A stretch of 50,624 bases of DNA from Myxococcales bacterium (GCA_016793325.1 JAEUKI010000001.1:1-50624), one strand, 5' to 3'; positions 1 through 8,945 are shown, numbered from the stretch's first letter. Numbers and translations are program-made. Notes: generated by a model not told the origin, from the letters alone.

Positions 1-41
1 AGCGGGCTCGGCGTCCGCCGGACCTACCCAGGCACCACGAT

Positions 42-644
42 TCAACGCGATCCACCAAGCGATCTGCTGGAAACTTGCGACGCCTCGCCGCGATCGATCG
101 CTGGGTGGCTCGAGTTTCGGGCGAGACCATCACGAAGGCCAAGCGGACGCCGCGCCCGCTTCGCGACCCCGTCGCGCAAAGCCCGGGGGGCTCGTCTCCC
201 GGGCTTGAATTGACCGGGGATGGGCACGATGTCGCATCGTGCGGCAAAAGTGCTCCCCACCTTGATGACCGGCGCGTCGGTGTCGGAGCACGCGATGTGC
301 GGCGACGAACCCAGCCCCACGCCGCCCGGCGTCGTCGCGCTTCAACGCGAGAGCCAATGGCCCACGCGAATGATCATCGGCGCGACCATGAAAGCCAGAC
401 CCACGCCGAGTGCGACGAGCACGACTGGCGATCGGCGAGTCGCATCGCTGTTTGTCGACTCGAACACAGTCGATGCGCGGTGCAGGTGTGGTGCCGTCGC
501 GCAGTTGGGGCGCTGGAAGAAACGAACGACCACGTTGTGTTTCACGACGGACGCGTGCTCGTCGATCCTGGAATGAATGGTGCTTTCGTCCGCGGCAAAA
601 CTACCCACTGAGGGAGCACCGATATCGTGGTGTACGGGCAGCAC
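42..644 (-). pseudogene. Possible broken small membrane-protein gene
   Basis: Read leftwards, one minus-strand frame is open from an ATG at 644 except for a single TGA at 344-342. The first 100 codons end in a clear hydrophobic anchor (SPVVLVALGVGLAFMVAP). After the TGA the same frame continues with protein-like residues (DTDAPVIKVGSTFAARC) and then turns Arg-rich near the hairpin at 180-205. It could be a small membrane protein carrying a nonsense mutation, a 100-residue membrane protein followed by a second short ORF (ATG at 320), or chance. I recognise no family. The rest of 1-626 holds nothing else I can support. Confidence 0.2.
180..205. terminator. GC-rich hairpin, terminator-like
   Basis: Perfect 8-bp inverted repeat AGCCCGGG / CCCGGGCT with a 10-nt loop. 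On the minus strand the right arm is followed by TTTG, a weak T tract. It could end transcription of the minus-strand ORF above, or of a gene lying left of the window. Confidence 0.35.
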
Positions 645-1382
645 TTTTACGACAACGTCTCGTCGACAGCGCTCCGATCAGCGACCGCAGTGGCGGAGCT
701 CGTCGACCGATGGATCGCGCCGAAGTCTGTCGTGGACTTCGGCTGTGCGCACGGCGCGTGGTTGCTCCCTTGGAAGCCCCGTGGTGCCTCGGTGTTCGGC
801 GTCGACGGTCACTGGGTCGACGAGGACGCGCTGCTCGTCGACCGAAGCGAGTTTCGCAAATCGCACTTGGGCGAACCCATCGATCTCGGGCGGCGATTCG
901 ACCTCGTGCAGAGCCTCGAGGTCGCTGAACACATCGAGCCGGACCACGCGGATGTGTTCGTCGACAACCTCGTTCGCCACGGAGATCGCGTGCTGTTTTC
1001 GGCTGCCGTGTGCGGTCAGCCAGGAGAACACCACGTGAACCTCCAGCCGCCGACGTACTGGCGTGACAAGTTTGCTGCTCGCGGGTTCGAGCTCTACGAC
1101 GTTGTTCGCTACGCGCTTCGGTTTCGCGACGAAGTCGCGCCTTGGTACCGCCACAACGCGCTGCTGTTCGTGCACAAGTCCAAGATCGCAACGCTCCCCG
1201 TGGAGGTTCAAGAGCACTACGTCGGACCGCGCGCGCCCATCGCTGACGTCTCGCCGCTCGCGCAGCAAGCCGTGTTCGCGGTGCTCCACCGGCTTCCTCG
1301 CAGCGTGGGCCATCAACTTGCGGTGCTCGACGCGCGGATCCACGCGGCTCGACAACGAGTCGCGCGCGCGCTGCGCCGGTGA
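627..1382 (+). CDS. Class I SAM-dependent methyltransferase
   Basis: 251 residues. Motif I of class I methyltransferases, VVDFGCAHGAW, lies at residues 35-45, and the strand after it ends in VFGVDGHW (about 56-63). A further motif, LVQSLEVAEHIEPDHAD, sits near residues 93-109, as in the Methyltransf_11/12/23 families. The C-terminal 60 residues are basic and probably helical. The start is GTG at 627 (a second GTG follows directly); no strong ribosome site is visible. The substrate cannot be read from sequence. The closest analogues are small-molecule or glycan methyltransferases. nhaA follows 58 bp downstream on the same strand, but no functional tie is implied. Confidence 0.8.
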   Translation: MVYGQHFYDNVSSTALRSATAVAELVDRWIAPKSVVDFGCAHGAWLLPWKPRGASVFGVDGHWVDEDALLVDRSEFRKSHLGEPIDLGRRFDLVQSLEVAEHIEPDHADVFVDNLVRHGDRVLFSAAVCGQPGEHHVNLQPPTYWRDKFAARGFELYDVVRYALRFRDEVAPWYRHNALLFVHKSKIATLPVEVQEHYVGPRAPIADVSPLAQQAVFAVLHRLPRSVGHQLAVLDARIHAARQRVARALRR

Positions 1383-1440
1383 GCACGCTGTCGGCCGGGG
1401 TGTTCGACTGGCGCTCATTTCGCAACGGCGGAGGCCGTTC

Positions 1441-2814
1441 ATGCAATCGTCTCCGTCCAATGCCCACAAAGGTGTCGCTCGATTCTTTGACCATCCGCTG
1501 CTCGGGATCGCGCTCATGCTCGGCGCGACGCTCGTCGCGCTCGTGTGGGCCAACTCGCCGTGGGCCTCGAGCTATCAGCGATTACTGCACGTTCCGCTCG
1601 GCGTGAGCGTCGGACGGGCGGCGCTGAACAAGCCGCTGCTCCTCTGGATCAACGATGGGTTGATGGGGATCTTCTTCTTCCTCGTCGGCCTCGAGATCAA
1701 GCGCGAGCTGCTCGTGGGAGAGCTCGCGCGTCCGCGCAAGGCCGCCCTCGCCGTCGCGGCGGCGCTGGGGGGAATGCTCGTTCCCGCGGCGTTGTTCGTC
1801 GCCGCGCAGCAGGGGCAACCCGCCGCGTACTCCCGTGGCTGGGGCGTGCCGATGTCGACGGACATCGCGTTTGCGCTGGGACTGCTCGCGCTGCTCGGCG
1901 ATCGCGTGCCGCCAGGACTGCGGGTCTTTCTCGCGGCGTTGGCGATCGTCGACGACATCGGCGCGGTGCTCGTGATCGCGGTGTTCTACACGGACACGAT
2001 CGCGGTCGCGTCGCTCGTCGCGGGGCTCTTGGTGTTCGCGCTCGCGATCGTCGCCAACCGCGCGAGGGTCCGCAATCCGCTCTTCTACTTCTTGCTCGGT
2101 ACGCTCGTGTGGCTGGCCTTCTTGAAATCCGGTGTCCACGCGACGATCGCCGCGCTGCTCATGGCCTTCGTGATCCCGGCGCGCACCGCCACCGATCCAG
2201 AGAGCTTCGCGCGCGGCGTGGCCGACGATCTTCGGGAGTTCAACGAGCTTCCGCCCAACGATTCGCCGAGGCTGCACTCGCTCGAACGCGAACGGCGCAT
2301 CGACAGCATCGGGCGTCGGGTGGACCTCGTCCGCGCTCCTTTGCAGTGGCTCGAACACCAGCTCGAGCCGGTCGTGAAGCGGCTCGTGCTCCCGGTGTTC
2401 GCCCTCGCCAACGCGGGCGTCGCGATCGACGGCGGCTTCGGGCGAGCGCTCGCGCACCCCGTCTCGATCGGCATCGTCATCGGTCTCTGCCTCGGAAAAC
2501 CGCTGGGGATCGTCTCGTTCAGCTACCTCGCCGTGCGCCTCCGGCTCGCCGAGCTCCCTGCGGGCATCCGCTGGGCGCACGTCGCAGGCGCTGGAATGCT
2601 CGCGGGCGTCGGCTTCACGATGGCGTTGTTCGTCTCGAGCCTCGCGTTCGAAGGCGACCAAGCCACCGTGTCCGTCGTGTCCGTCGCGAAGGTCTCGATT
2701 CTGGTCGGATCGATCGTGTCCGCTGTGGCGGGGCTCTTCGTGCTCAATCGCGTCACGCGCGCCGCGCGCGTCGCCGACGCGGGTCCCGTCATCGTCGATG
2801 CGCCGCAACCATGA
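1441..2814 (+). CDS. nhaA: Na+/H+ antiporter NhaA
   Basis: 457 residues, slightly longer than E. coli NhaA (388) because of a loop near residues 240-280. NhaA exchanges cytoplasmic Na+ (or Li+) for external protons in the inner membrane and gives salt and alkaline-pH tolerance. Seen here: the N-terminal FFDHPLLGIALML segment, INDGLMGIFFFLVGLEIKREL (about 70-90), STDIAFALG with Asp141, and the adjacent Asp171-Asp172 pair in AIVDDIGAVLVIA that matches the essential Asp163-Asp164. The frame is open much further upstream, but the ATG at 1441 gives the family N-terminus. The 3' end overlaps the convergent membrane-protein gene by 26 bp. Confidence 0.95.
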   Translation: MQSSPSNAHKGVARFFDHPLLGIALMLGATLVALVWANSPWASSYQRLLHVPLGVSVGRAALNKPLLLWINDGLMGIFFFLVGLEIKRELLVGELARPRKAALAVAAALGGMLVPAALFVAAQQGQPAAYSRGWGVPMSTDIAFALGLLALLGDRVPPGLRVFLAALAIVDDIGAVLVIAVFYTDTIAVASLVAGLLVFALAIVANRARVRNPLFYFLLGTLVWLAFLKSGVHATIAALLMAFVIPARTATDPESFARGVADDLREFNELPPNDSPRLHSLERERRIDSIGRRVDLVRAPLQWLEHQLEPVVKRLVLPVFALANAGVAIDGGFGRALAHPVSIGIVIGLCLGKPLGIVSFSYLAVRLRLAELPAGIRWAHVAGAGMLAGVGFTMALFVSSLAFEGDQATVSVVSVAKVSILVGSIVSAVAGLFVLNRVTRAARVADAGPVIVDAPQP

Positions 2815-3361
2815 GCACGACCGAGTGCGCGAAGCCCACGGCCAACAGCAGCGCGAACACCCAGTACGTCGCGAGCAACTGCGGCGCGAGCATCGCGAGG
2901 AGCCCGACGGCCAACAGATCGCCGGTGATCGCGAAGCGGAAGTACGCGCGCGTGAGCACCCACCCTTCGACCTCGCCGCCGACCACGGCGCGGCACGCTG
3001 CGACGTGAACGAGCGCCGCGAGCGCGACGACGAGGCACACCGTCACGCAGTCGATGACGAGCAGCGACGGGTCTCGACCGAACTCGCTCGTCGAGAACAA
3101 CCATGCGAACAGCGCGTGAAGCGCCGCGATCCACGTGAATCCGCGGGTCATCACGACGGCGGGAGCGATCGCGATTCCCGCGAGCGACGCCCACTCGCGA
3201 AAGGGTTTGTGCGGGTCGGGCGACCCATCGCTGACCGACGCCTCGCGATAGGGCCGTCTCGATACGAGCGCGCTCGATGCTGGCGTGCGTCGAATCGCGC
3301 GCCACTCGCGAACGCACACGAGAACCCCGAGCATCACCATCCACGGAATCACCGCGATCAC
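2789..3361 (-). CDS. Polytopic membrane protein of unknown function
   Basis: 190 residues from a GTG at 3361, which starts directly at a hydrophobic segment (VIAVIPWMVMLGVLVCV). At least four further hydrophobic stretches follow: LAGIAIAPAVVM, WIAALHALFAWLF, LLVIDCVTVCLVVALAALVH and LLAVGLLAMLAPQLLA. The frame is open upstream to 3598, but those residues come from the inverted-repeat region and are not protein-like. It is convergent with nhaA and overlaps its end. No family recognised; the gene itself is likely because the open frame, membrane periodicity and GC-rich third positions agree. Confidence 0.6.
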   Translation of the reverse strand: MIAVIPWMVMLGVLVCVREWRAIRRTPASSALVSRRPYREASVSDGSPDPHKPFREWASLAGIAIAPAVVMTRGFTWIAALHALFAWLFSTSEFGRDPSLLVIDCVTVCLVVALAALVHVAACRAVVGGEVEGWVLTRAYFRFAITGDLLAVGLLAMLAPQLLATYWVFALLLAVGFAHSVVLMVAAHRR

Positions 3362-3433
3362 GCGCGGCGAGAGAGCAACCCATGAGCCACGCGTCGCGCA
3401 GGGCGCCTCGGGCGCTGTGAAGAGCCAGCCCCC

Positions 3434-3698
3434 ACCCGCGCTGCCGCGCGCCCCGCCCCCACGTAGTGAGGGCGGGGCTTTGCATTGTGTGACGTGCTGC
3501 GATTGGACTGGCAGGTTGATTGTATGGGCCACTACCACCCAAGGGCCGCTTGTCGCTCGATCGCGGCGGGTGTTCGACGGCGAGCGTGACCGCGCCAATC
3601 ACGGCACCCACAATCAGCCAGTGAGTCCAATGACTGCATTTCCGCGATGCGAAGCCGCGCCCTCACGACGTGCGGGCGGGGCGCGCGGCAGCGCGGGT
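3434..3698. repeat. Inverted-repeat element, 50-bp arms
   Basis: Arms at 3434-3483 (plus) and 3649-3698 (minus) are the same 50-bp sequence with about five mismatches, for example GCTGCCGCGCGCCCCGCCC in both. Weaker similarity continues inward for about 45 bp (ATTGGACT and TGATTGT are shared). Each arm also folds on itself (CCCCGCCC / GGGCGGGG in the left arm). There is no open frame for a transposase. It is probably a non-autonomous MITE-like or REP-like element lying upstream of the minus-strand membrane gene. Confidence 0.7.
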
Positions 3699-3953
3699 TG
3701 GAGCGGCCCGTCGCATCCACCATGCGAGACATTGAGATGTGGCCCCCTGGCCGTGCCGCTCTCCGTCACTCATTCCGCCTGCGCTGCGACACTTCAGTGG
3801 GCCGGTGCTCTCGTCCCTCGCGCCTCGGACGGCGGAATCCCGTCGCGGAAGCTCGATTCGTTGTCGCGCGAGCGAGCACGAACGCGCGGGGCCCGATCGC
3901 GGCTCGGTGGTCTTCGATCCAGTCACGATCGCAGAACTATTTTGCCGCACTGG

Positions 3954-4352
3954 ATGGGCGCATTTGTGCCTCGGCGGACGCTCGGGCCGTCGCTGCGCGT
4001 GGTTCTCGGCGAGGGGATCGACGTCTCGAAGGTGGTGGACGCGTCGTCCGAGCCCGTCTTCGAGGCACGCGACAAGCTCTCAGGCCCGCACAGCGCCAGA
4101 CACAACGGCTTTGCGCATCGCGGACGAACGCGTCGCGCTGCGCGCTCACGCTGCGAGCGCTGATGCGCGTGCCTTCGAGCGCGCACCTCTCCGAGACTGC
4201 AGCGGGCGCGATGGAGCCGGCGGCGCGAGCTGCTTCGCAGCATCACCGCGTCGCGCGAGTGGTGCTTCGATGACGACGTCGAGGACGACAAGGACGCGCA
4301 GCGCGCGGCGATGCGCTCGCCCTACGACCCTCCAACGACCATCGACGCGTGA
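3954..4352 (+). pseudogene. Possible decayed ORF ahead of a membrane gene
   Basis: One plus frame runs from ATG 3954 to a TGA at 4161-4163 and then stays open to a TGA at 4350-4352. Both halves look partly protein-like: LGEGIDVSKVVDASSEPVF in the first and CFDDDVEDDKDAQRAAM in the second. The final TGA overlaps the GTG start of the next gene (GTGA at 4349-4352), which is the usual geometry of coupled genes and argues that the tail is or was translated. It may be a gene with an internal stop or frameshift, or a short ORF starting after 4163. 3699-3953 shows nothing I can support. Confidence 0.25.
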
Positions 4353-4912
4353 GGAAGGCGCGCAAGGCCGCGAGGCTCGTGTGCGAGAGGCTTCTCGACA
4401 TCGCGCGCGGCGCTTCGTCGACGAGAGAAAGCCGCCGAGCCCGCGAAGCCGTAGTTGCTTGGCACTGCGGGTGCACAGACGCGCGCGCTTCGATGCCAGT
4501 TCGCGGTTCGCGTGACGATTCGACCACACGAAAATGGATCGCCCTCGGGGGAGCAGCGATCGTCTTGTTCGCGCTGGGAGCGATGGCTCTCGAGTCGATC
4601 TCCGAACGCGACGTGTATCGAAAGTTCTCGCTCGACGTGTCGGCGTTGAAGGCGTGTCTCGCGCATCCCATCGAGGACGTCGCGTCGCGGGACCCTGGAG
4701 ACGAGGATCGTCCGCCGGTCGCGACGCACCATCGCTGCGAGATGCACGTCCACGCGCTGCTCGAGTCCGCGCGGGACCCGGCGATTCAACGGGAGCGCGA
4801 CCGCGTTCAACAGTTGACGTCGTCGGTTCGGGTCGCCCTCGACGCAGTGCGACCCGACGAGCAGCGAGCGATGGATTTCGTTCGAGAGCTCGAAACGCTC
4901 GCTCGCCAGTGA
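4349..4912 (+). CDS. Single-pass membrane protein, unknown function
   Basis: 187 residues starting at GTG 4349. A basic N-terminal region of about 60 residues (MRKARKAARLVCERLLDIA) precedes one transmembrane helix, WIALGGAAIVLFALGAMALE, at about residues 62-81. A charged, helical C-terminal domain of about 100 residues follows, with three Cys or His positions of unknown role. Topology resembles anti-sigma or other signalling anchors, but no zinc or sigma-binding motif is visible, so I give no function. A later start at ATG 4493 would keep the helix. The GTGA overlap with the upstream frame supports 4349. Confidence 0.5.
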   Translation: MRKARKAARLVCERLLDIARGASSTRESRRAREAVVAWHCGCTDARASMPVRGSRDDSTTRKWIALGGAAIVLFALGAMALESISERDVYRKFSLDVSALKACLAHPIEDVASRDPGDEDRPPVATHHRCEMHVHALLESARDPAIQRERDRVQQLTSSVRVALDAVRPDEQRAMDFVRELETLARQ

Positions 4913-4914
4913 TG

Positions 4915-4935
4915 GCAGCGCGGTTGCATCGCTGC
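4915..4935 (+). promoter_or_regulatory. Hairpin just before the OmpA-like start codon
   Basis: GCAGCG and CGCTGC form a perfect 6-bp stem around the 9-nt loop CGGTTGCAT, ending 5 nt before ATG 4941, exactly where the ribosome site should be. In mRNA it could limit initiation of the lipoprotein gene or act as a weak terminator after the preceding gene. Prediction only. Confidence 0.25.
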
Positions 4936-4940
4936 GCAGC

Positions 4941-5585
4941 ATGAACCACCGTTCTCGTGCGACACGCGAACGACGTGTCGTCCCGTATCTGCTCGCGCTG
5001 GCGCTCGCGACGCTCGCATCTGCGTGCTCGAACACCAGCAACCAAACCCGCGCGCAGCGTCCAGGGTGCTCGGGTGACAACGACTGCTCTCGCTCTGCTG
5101 GTCGCGTTTGCATCAACGGCCAGTGCCAAGCGTGCCGAAGCAACGCCGACTGCGACGACAACCAATCGTGCGTGTCCAACCAGTGCCGAACGTTGGTCGC
5201 GCAAACCGCGCCCGACTCCCCCGTGGCCGCGCAGGCGGTCGACGGCGGCCGCTGCTTCAGCGCTGTGTACTTCGCGTTCGACGACGACCAGATCGCAGAG
5301 CGCGGGCAGCGCTCGTTGCGCTCGGCGGCCGAGTGCCTCGCGCGCGAGCGATCGACGCGCTACGTGCTCGTCGGCCGCGCGGACCCCCGCGGAACGAGCG
5401 AGTACAACCTCGCGCTCGGCGAGCGCCGCGCGCGCGCCGTTCAGCGCGTTCTCGCGGCGCTCGGCGTCGACGCAAATCGCCTCGTCGTCTCGTCCGAAGG
5501 CAGCGAAGGCGCCACGGGAACGGACGAATCAGGCTGGCAGCAAGACCGCCGCGTCGACGATCGAGCGCTCGCGTCGGGGCGGTGA
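4941..5585 (+). CDS. OmpA/Pal-type peptidoglycan-binding lipoprotein
   Basis: 214 residues. A signal peptide ends in a lipobox (LATLASAC, Cys29), so the product is probably an outer-membrane lipoprotein. Residues about 43-88 form a Cys-rich module with spaced CxxDxDC-type repeats, common in myxobacterial surface proteins. The C-terminal 110 residues are an OmpA-like domain: VYFAFDDDQIAERG, then GRADPRGTSEYNLALGERRA carrying the Asp and Arg that bind diaminopimelate, and the family ending GWQQDRRV. It anchors the outer membrane to the wall, as Pal does. There are no tol genes nearby, so it is Pal-like rather than Pal. It converges with the stress-protein gene 12 bp away. Confidence 0.85.
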   Translation: MNHRSRATRERRVVPYLLALALATLASACSNTSNQTRAQRPGCSGDNDCSRSAGRVCINGQCQACRSNADCDDNQSCVSNQCRTLVAQTAPDSPVAAQAVDGGRCFSAVYFAFDDDQIAERGQRSLRSAAECLARERSTRYVLVGRADPRGTSEYNLALGERRARAVQRVLAALGVDANRLVVSSEGSEGATGTDESGWQQDRRVDDRALASGR

Positions 5586-5597
5586 GCGATCGCGTGA

Positions 5598-6317
5598 TCA
5601 CCGCGCGCCGCCCGGCGAGCGCGGGTCTGCGACGACGAGCGTCGCGCGCCCCTCGATCGCCGCGCGCGAAGCGATCGTTCGCGTGATGGGGCCGCGGTTC
5701 GCGCGGCGCGCGCCGATCACGACGAGGTCGGCGTCGAGCTTGTTCGCCCAACGATCGATCACAGAAGCCACGTCGCTCGCGGCCTCGACGAACACTTCTT
5801 CGATCGGCGCCCGCGCGACGCCCGAGGCGAGCGCCTTGGCGTTTGCGACGATCGCGGCGCCCGGGTGCGCGACTTCGTCCTCGCTCTCGGCGACGTGCAC
5901 GCCGAACAGGCGCGCGTTGGTCTTCGCCGCGATCCACGCCGCCGTGCGGAGCGTCTCCGAGCGATGATCGGGCCGACTCAACGCGACGAGCACTTTGGTT
6001 GGCGCGGTCGCGCTGACGTTGGTGAGCGTCGAGCAGCGCAGCGTCGCGAGCGTCGCGAGCGCGCGATAGCGACCGAAGAGCAGCGCGAGCACCGAGCCGT
6101 CGACGCGCTCGTCGTCGATTCGCTCGATCGCGCGTCGCGCGCGGGCGAGGGCGAGATCGCCGTCATCGCTGCGCGCGGCGGTGTGGTGGACGAACGCCGT
6201 TCCCCAGTAGGGGTGGAGCCAGTCGAGCCAGCGCTGAAAGACCGCTTCGTTGTACGTCGCAGGCTCTCCCACCGCGAGCAGCGCGCCAAACGGACCCACC
6301 ACGAGATTGGACACCAT
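5598..6317 (-). CDS. Universal stress protein (UspA) family protein
   Basis: 239 residues. The C-terminal half (about 110-239) reads as a UspA fold: KVLVALSRPDHRSETLRTAAW opens it, LFGVHVAESED follows, and DADLVVIGARRANRGPITRTI ... ATLVVADP closes it, the usual place of the ATP-binding GxxG-like loop and final strand. The first 100 residues resemble a diverged Usp copy (NLVVGPFGALLAVGEPATYN), so this may be a tandem-domain Usp with a degenerate N-terminal half. Usp proteins are cytosolic stress-survival factors. It is divergent from the gene at 6551 across 233 bp, and a second Usp-like gene lies beyond the trehalose genes. Confidence 0.65.
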   Translation of the reverse strand: MVSNLVVGPFGALLAVGEPATYNEAVFQRWLDWLHPYWGTAFVHHTAARSDDGDLALARARRAIERIDDERVDGSVLALLFGRYRALATLATLRCSTLTNVSATAPTKVLVALSRPDHRSETLRTAAWIAAKTNARLFGVHVAESEDEVAHPGAAIVANAKALASGVARAPIEEVFVEAASDVASVIDRWANKLDADLVVIGARRANRGPITRTIASRAAIEGRATLVVADPRSPGGAR

Positions 6318-6550
6318 CGGCCACGGGCGAGCAACGCGTGTGCCCGCGCGACACCGGTGGGTGATCGTGTGGTTTCGACGAATCGAGCCCGCGCGCCCCG
6401 AGCGCGAGATAGTCTACCGCTGCTCCGCCTTCCGTTGGCGACACGCTGCGCGGCGATCCCCGGATGTTTCCCTGGGATCGTTGGAGGAACCTCGATGCGT
6501 GTCGTCCCTCCAACGGGGCGTCGCGATCGCCGTAGAGAGGGAGATCGATC

Positions 6551-7111
6551 ATGGGAGTGATGCCACCGTACAACCCGTTCGAAGACAGCGCGCTCTCGTG
6601 GGCGATCGCGCGCGTGAACGGATGCAACCCGCCGAGCGCGACCTGGGCGTCTCCGTCGATCGTCGAGTTCGACATCGAGTCGCTGCTTCGCGGAGAGCTC
6701 CCGCGGGTCGTGCACGCGATCTTCGACGCGCCGCGCGAGAGCCAGCAGTCGCGCTTCTACGCTTCGAGGGGGCTCGGACCGAACCCCACCGAAGCCGAGC
6801 TCGCGGCCGTCTCGGCGCAGCACGCGGCGCTCGACGCGACGCCCATCGAGCTGCCCACGATCGGGGCGAAGGTGATCGTGTGGTTCGGCGAGCACGTCGC
6901 CGCGGGAGCGAGCGAGCCCGGACTGCCGCCGGCCGCGCTGTTGATGAGCACGTCGTCGCTCGTGTTGCCGCCCGAGGGGGCGTGGAGGATCCCGACGCTG
7001 CGGCTGTTTGCGCCGAGCACGTTGGGCGCAGCGCTGCGCTCGCGCTGGATCGAGTACACGAGCGAGCGCGAGCGCGAAGTGCGGGGGCTGCTCGCGCGCG
7101 TCAAGGGGTGA
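6551..7111 (+). CDS. Hypothetical protein
   Basis: 186 residues, not recognised. It begins MGVMPPYNPFEDSALSWAI, is acidic to neutral, has one hydrophobic stretch (PPAALLMSTSSLVLPP) too polar for a certain membrane helix, and ends in a charged helix. A purine-rich site (GAGAGGGAGA) lies about 10 nt before the ATG at 6551; an alternative ATG is at 6560. It converges with the GH15 gene, with 40 bp between stops. Confidence 0.6.
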   Translation: MGVMPPYNPFEDSALSWAIARVNGCNPPSATWASPSIVEFDIESLLRGELPRVVHAIFDAPRESQQSRFYASRGLGPNPTEAELAAVSAQHAALDATPIELPTIGAKVIVWFGEHVAAGASEPGLPPAALLMSTSSLVLPPEGAWRIPTLRLFAPSTLGAALRSRWIEYTSEREREVRGLLARVKG

Positions 7112-7151
7112 GCGGGGCGGCGGTCTCGCTGGCTTCGCGCGCTTCGCCCGC

Positions 7152-8945
7152 TCACGTCCACGCGCGCACGCGACCGTCGCGCGCTTCGCTGAGCTCGCTG
7201 ATCGTCATCGCGGCGTGAACCAACCCGACGTGCGTATACGCTTGCGGAAAGTTGCCGAGCAGCGCCCCCGTGTGCGGCTCGATGTCCTCCGAGAAGAGCC
7301 CGAGCGGGTTCGCGTACGAGCACACGCGACGAAACACCGCGATCGCCTCATCGATGCGACCCGCGAGCGCGAGCGCCTCGGCCCACCAAAACGAGCAGAT
7401 CGTGAACGCGCTCGTGGTCTCGCCGAAGTCGTCTTCGTTGCGATAGCGAAGCATCAGCCCCCCGCGCACGAGGCGCTCGGCGTAGCGATCGAGCGTGCTC
7501 AGAAAGCGCGGGTCGCGCGCGTCGACGAGCCCCAACGTCGGGAGCAACAAGTTGGACGCGTCCGGGTGCTCTCCGTGAAGCGCTTGCGTGAAGCACCCGA
7601 GCTCTTGATTGAACGCGTCGCGCAGGATGATCTCTTGTTCGCGGGACGCGATCGCGCTCCATGCGTCGGCGATCGCGCCCTCTCCCATCGCACGCGCGAG
7701 CCGCGCGCCGCGGTGGACGGCGGCCCAGCACATCGCGCGAGAAAACGTGTAGTTGCGCGGGAGCGAGCGAAACTCCCAGATCCCCGTGTCCGGCAGCGGC
7801 GCTCGCGCGATCGCTTCGTCGACGAGCCTCCGCACGAGCGCGAAGTAGCTCGACGCGTCCTTCGGAACGAGCCTCGCGTCCGTCAGCAGCGTCTCGATGC
7901 ACAAGACGATCTCGCCCATGACATCGTGCTGCGTCTGGAGCGCCGCTGCGTTTCCGATGCGCACCGGGCGCGTCTTCGCGAAGCCCTCGAGGTGCTCCAA
8001 GTGCAGCTCTGGAAGCGCGCGCGCCCCGTCGAGCGCGTAGACCGGCTGAAGCGGACCGGACTCGGCCACGTCGCGCAAGAACGAGAGAAATCGCTCGCCT
8101 TCGCGCAGGTGCGAGAGGCGCCGCAGGGCCTCGACGACGAAGGCCGCGTCGCGAAGCCAGCAGTAGCGATAGTCCCAGGTGCGCTCGGTCCCGACGGCCT
8201 CGGGGATGCTCGTCGTCGCCGCGGCGATGATCGCGCCTGTGTCCTCGGACGCGTGGAGCTTGAGGCAGAGCGCCGAGCGCAGCACGAGCGCGGGCTCGAA
8301 CAGCGGCAGCGAGCAAGTCTTCGCCCACACACGCCAACCCTCGATCGTCTCGTCGAGCTCTCGGAGCGCTTGGTGGAGGTCGATCGAGCTCGACTGCGCG
8401 CCCCACGCGAGGTCGAAGAAGACCGGCTCGGAGACGGTGAATTCACGCTTCTCGCTCACGTACGAGAGCGGAGCGTTGCTGCGGAGCACGAGCGTTCCGT
8501 TGGAGCCTTGGGCGAACAGCGCGCTGCCGTGCTGCGCGAGCGTTGTCGTGCCGCGCGCGTAGTCCATGCGCGGATCGAAGTCGACCGTGAGCCTCACCGT
8601 GCCGCGCAGCGGGCGAACGACGCGGACGACGCGCGCGGGCGCCGCGACGCCCCAGCCCGCGGGGATTCGCGGTGCAAAATCCAGGCACTCCCACGTCGCG
8701 TCGCTCGTCTCGTAGAGGGTCCTCAGCACGTTCGTGTTGCGGACGTAGTGGCTCTGTCCCTTGCGCTCCTCGCCGCGCCAGAGAAACCGAAACGTCCCTC
8801 CTTTGCGCTCGTCGAGCAGCCTTCCGAAGACCGACGGCGAGTCGAACCGCGGCATGCACAGCCAGTCGATCGCCGTCGTCGGACTCACGAGCGCGAGGAC
8901 CGAGCCGTTGCCGATCGCGCCGTGATCGAGCCTCGGCGGGATCAT
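7152..8945 (-). CDS. Glycoside hydrolase family 15 (glucoamylase/trehalase type)
   Basis: 597 residues, the normal length for the two-domain bacterial GH15 group. The N-terminal beta-sandwich opens with LDHGAIGNGSVLALVSPTTA and AIDWLCMPRFDSPSVFGRL. The (alpha/alpha)6 barrel carries WDYRYCWLRDAAF, the glutamate-bearing GIWEFRSLPRNYTFSRAM and GNFPQAYTHVGLVHAA. The enzyme removes glucose from alpha-linked substrates by inversion. No signal peptide, so it is cytosolic. Its ATG overlaps the stop of the upstream trehalose gene by 4 bp (ATGA), so they form one operon and trehalose or a related glucoside is the likely substrate. Glucoamylase or glucodextranase activity is the alternative. Confidence 0.88.
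   Translation of the reverse strand: MIPPRLDHGAIGNGSVLALVSPTTAIDWLCMPRFDSPSVFGRLLDERKGGTFRFLWRGEERKGQSHYVRNTNVLRTLYETSDATWECLDFAPRIPAGWGVAAPARVVRVVRPLRGTVRLTVDFDPRMDYARGTTTLAQHGSALFAQGSNGTLVLRSNAPLSYVSEKREFTVSEPVFFDLAWGAQSSSIDLHQALRELDETIEGWRVWAKTCSLPLFEPALVLRSALCLKLHASEDTGAIIAAATTSIPEAVGTERTWDYRYCWLRDAAFVVEALRRLSHLREGERFLSFLRDVAESGPLQPVYALDGARALPELHLEHLEGFAKTRPVRIGNAAALQTQHDVMGEIVLCIETLLTDARLVPKDASSYFALVRRLVDEAIARAPLPDTGIWEFRSLPRNYTFSRAMCWAAVHRGARLARAMGEGAIADAWSAIASREQEIILRDAFNQELGCFTQALHGEHPDASNLLLPTLGLVDARDPRFLSTLDRYAERLVRGGLMLRYRNEDDFGETTSAFTICSFWWAEALALAGRIDEAIAVFRRVCSYANPLGLFSEDIEPHTGALLGNFPQAYTHVGLVHAAMTISELSEARDGRVRAWT

Noticed and set aside
342..344. Selenocysteine at the in-frame TGA
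   Set aside because: No SECIS-like hairpin directly after it and no known selenoprotein family; pseudogene or chance is simpler.
1545..3008. Very long plus frame overlapping nhaA
   Set aside because: Shadow frame full of Arg and Ala; nhaA is unmistakable in another frame.
4164..5204. Minus-strand frame opposite the membrane protein and OmpA-like gene
   Set aside because: No domain, Arg-rich, and contradicted by features on the plus strand.
5257..5937. Long minus-strand frame opposite the OmpA-like gene
   Set aside because: Arg-rich shadow of a GC-rich gene; the plus strand has a signal peptide and a clear domain.
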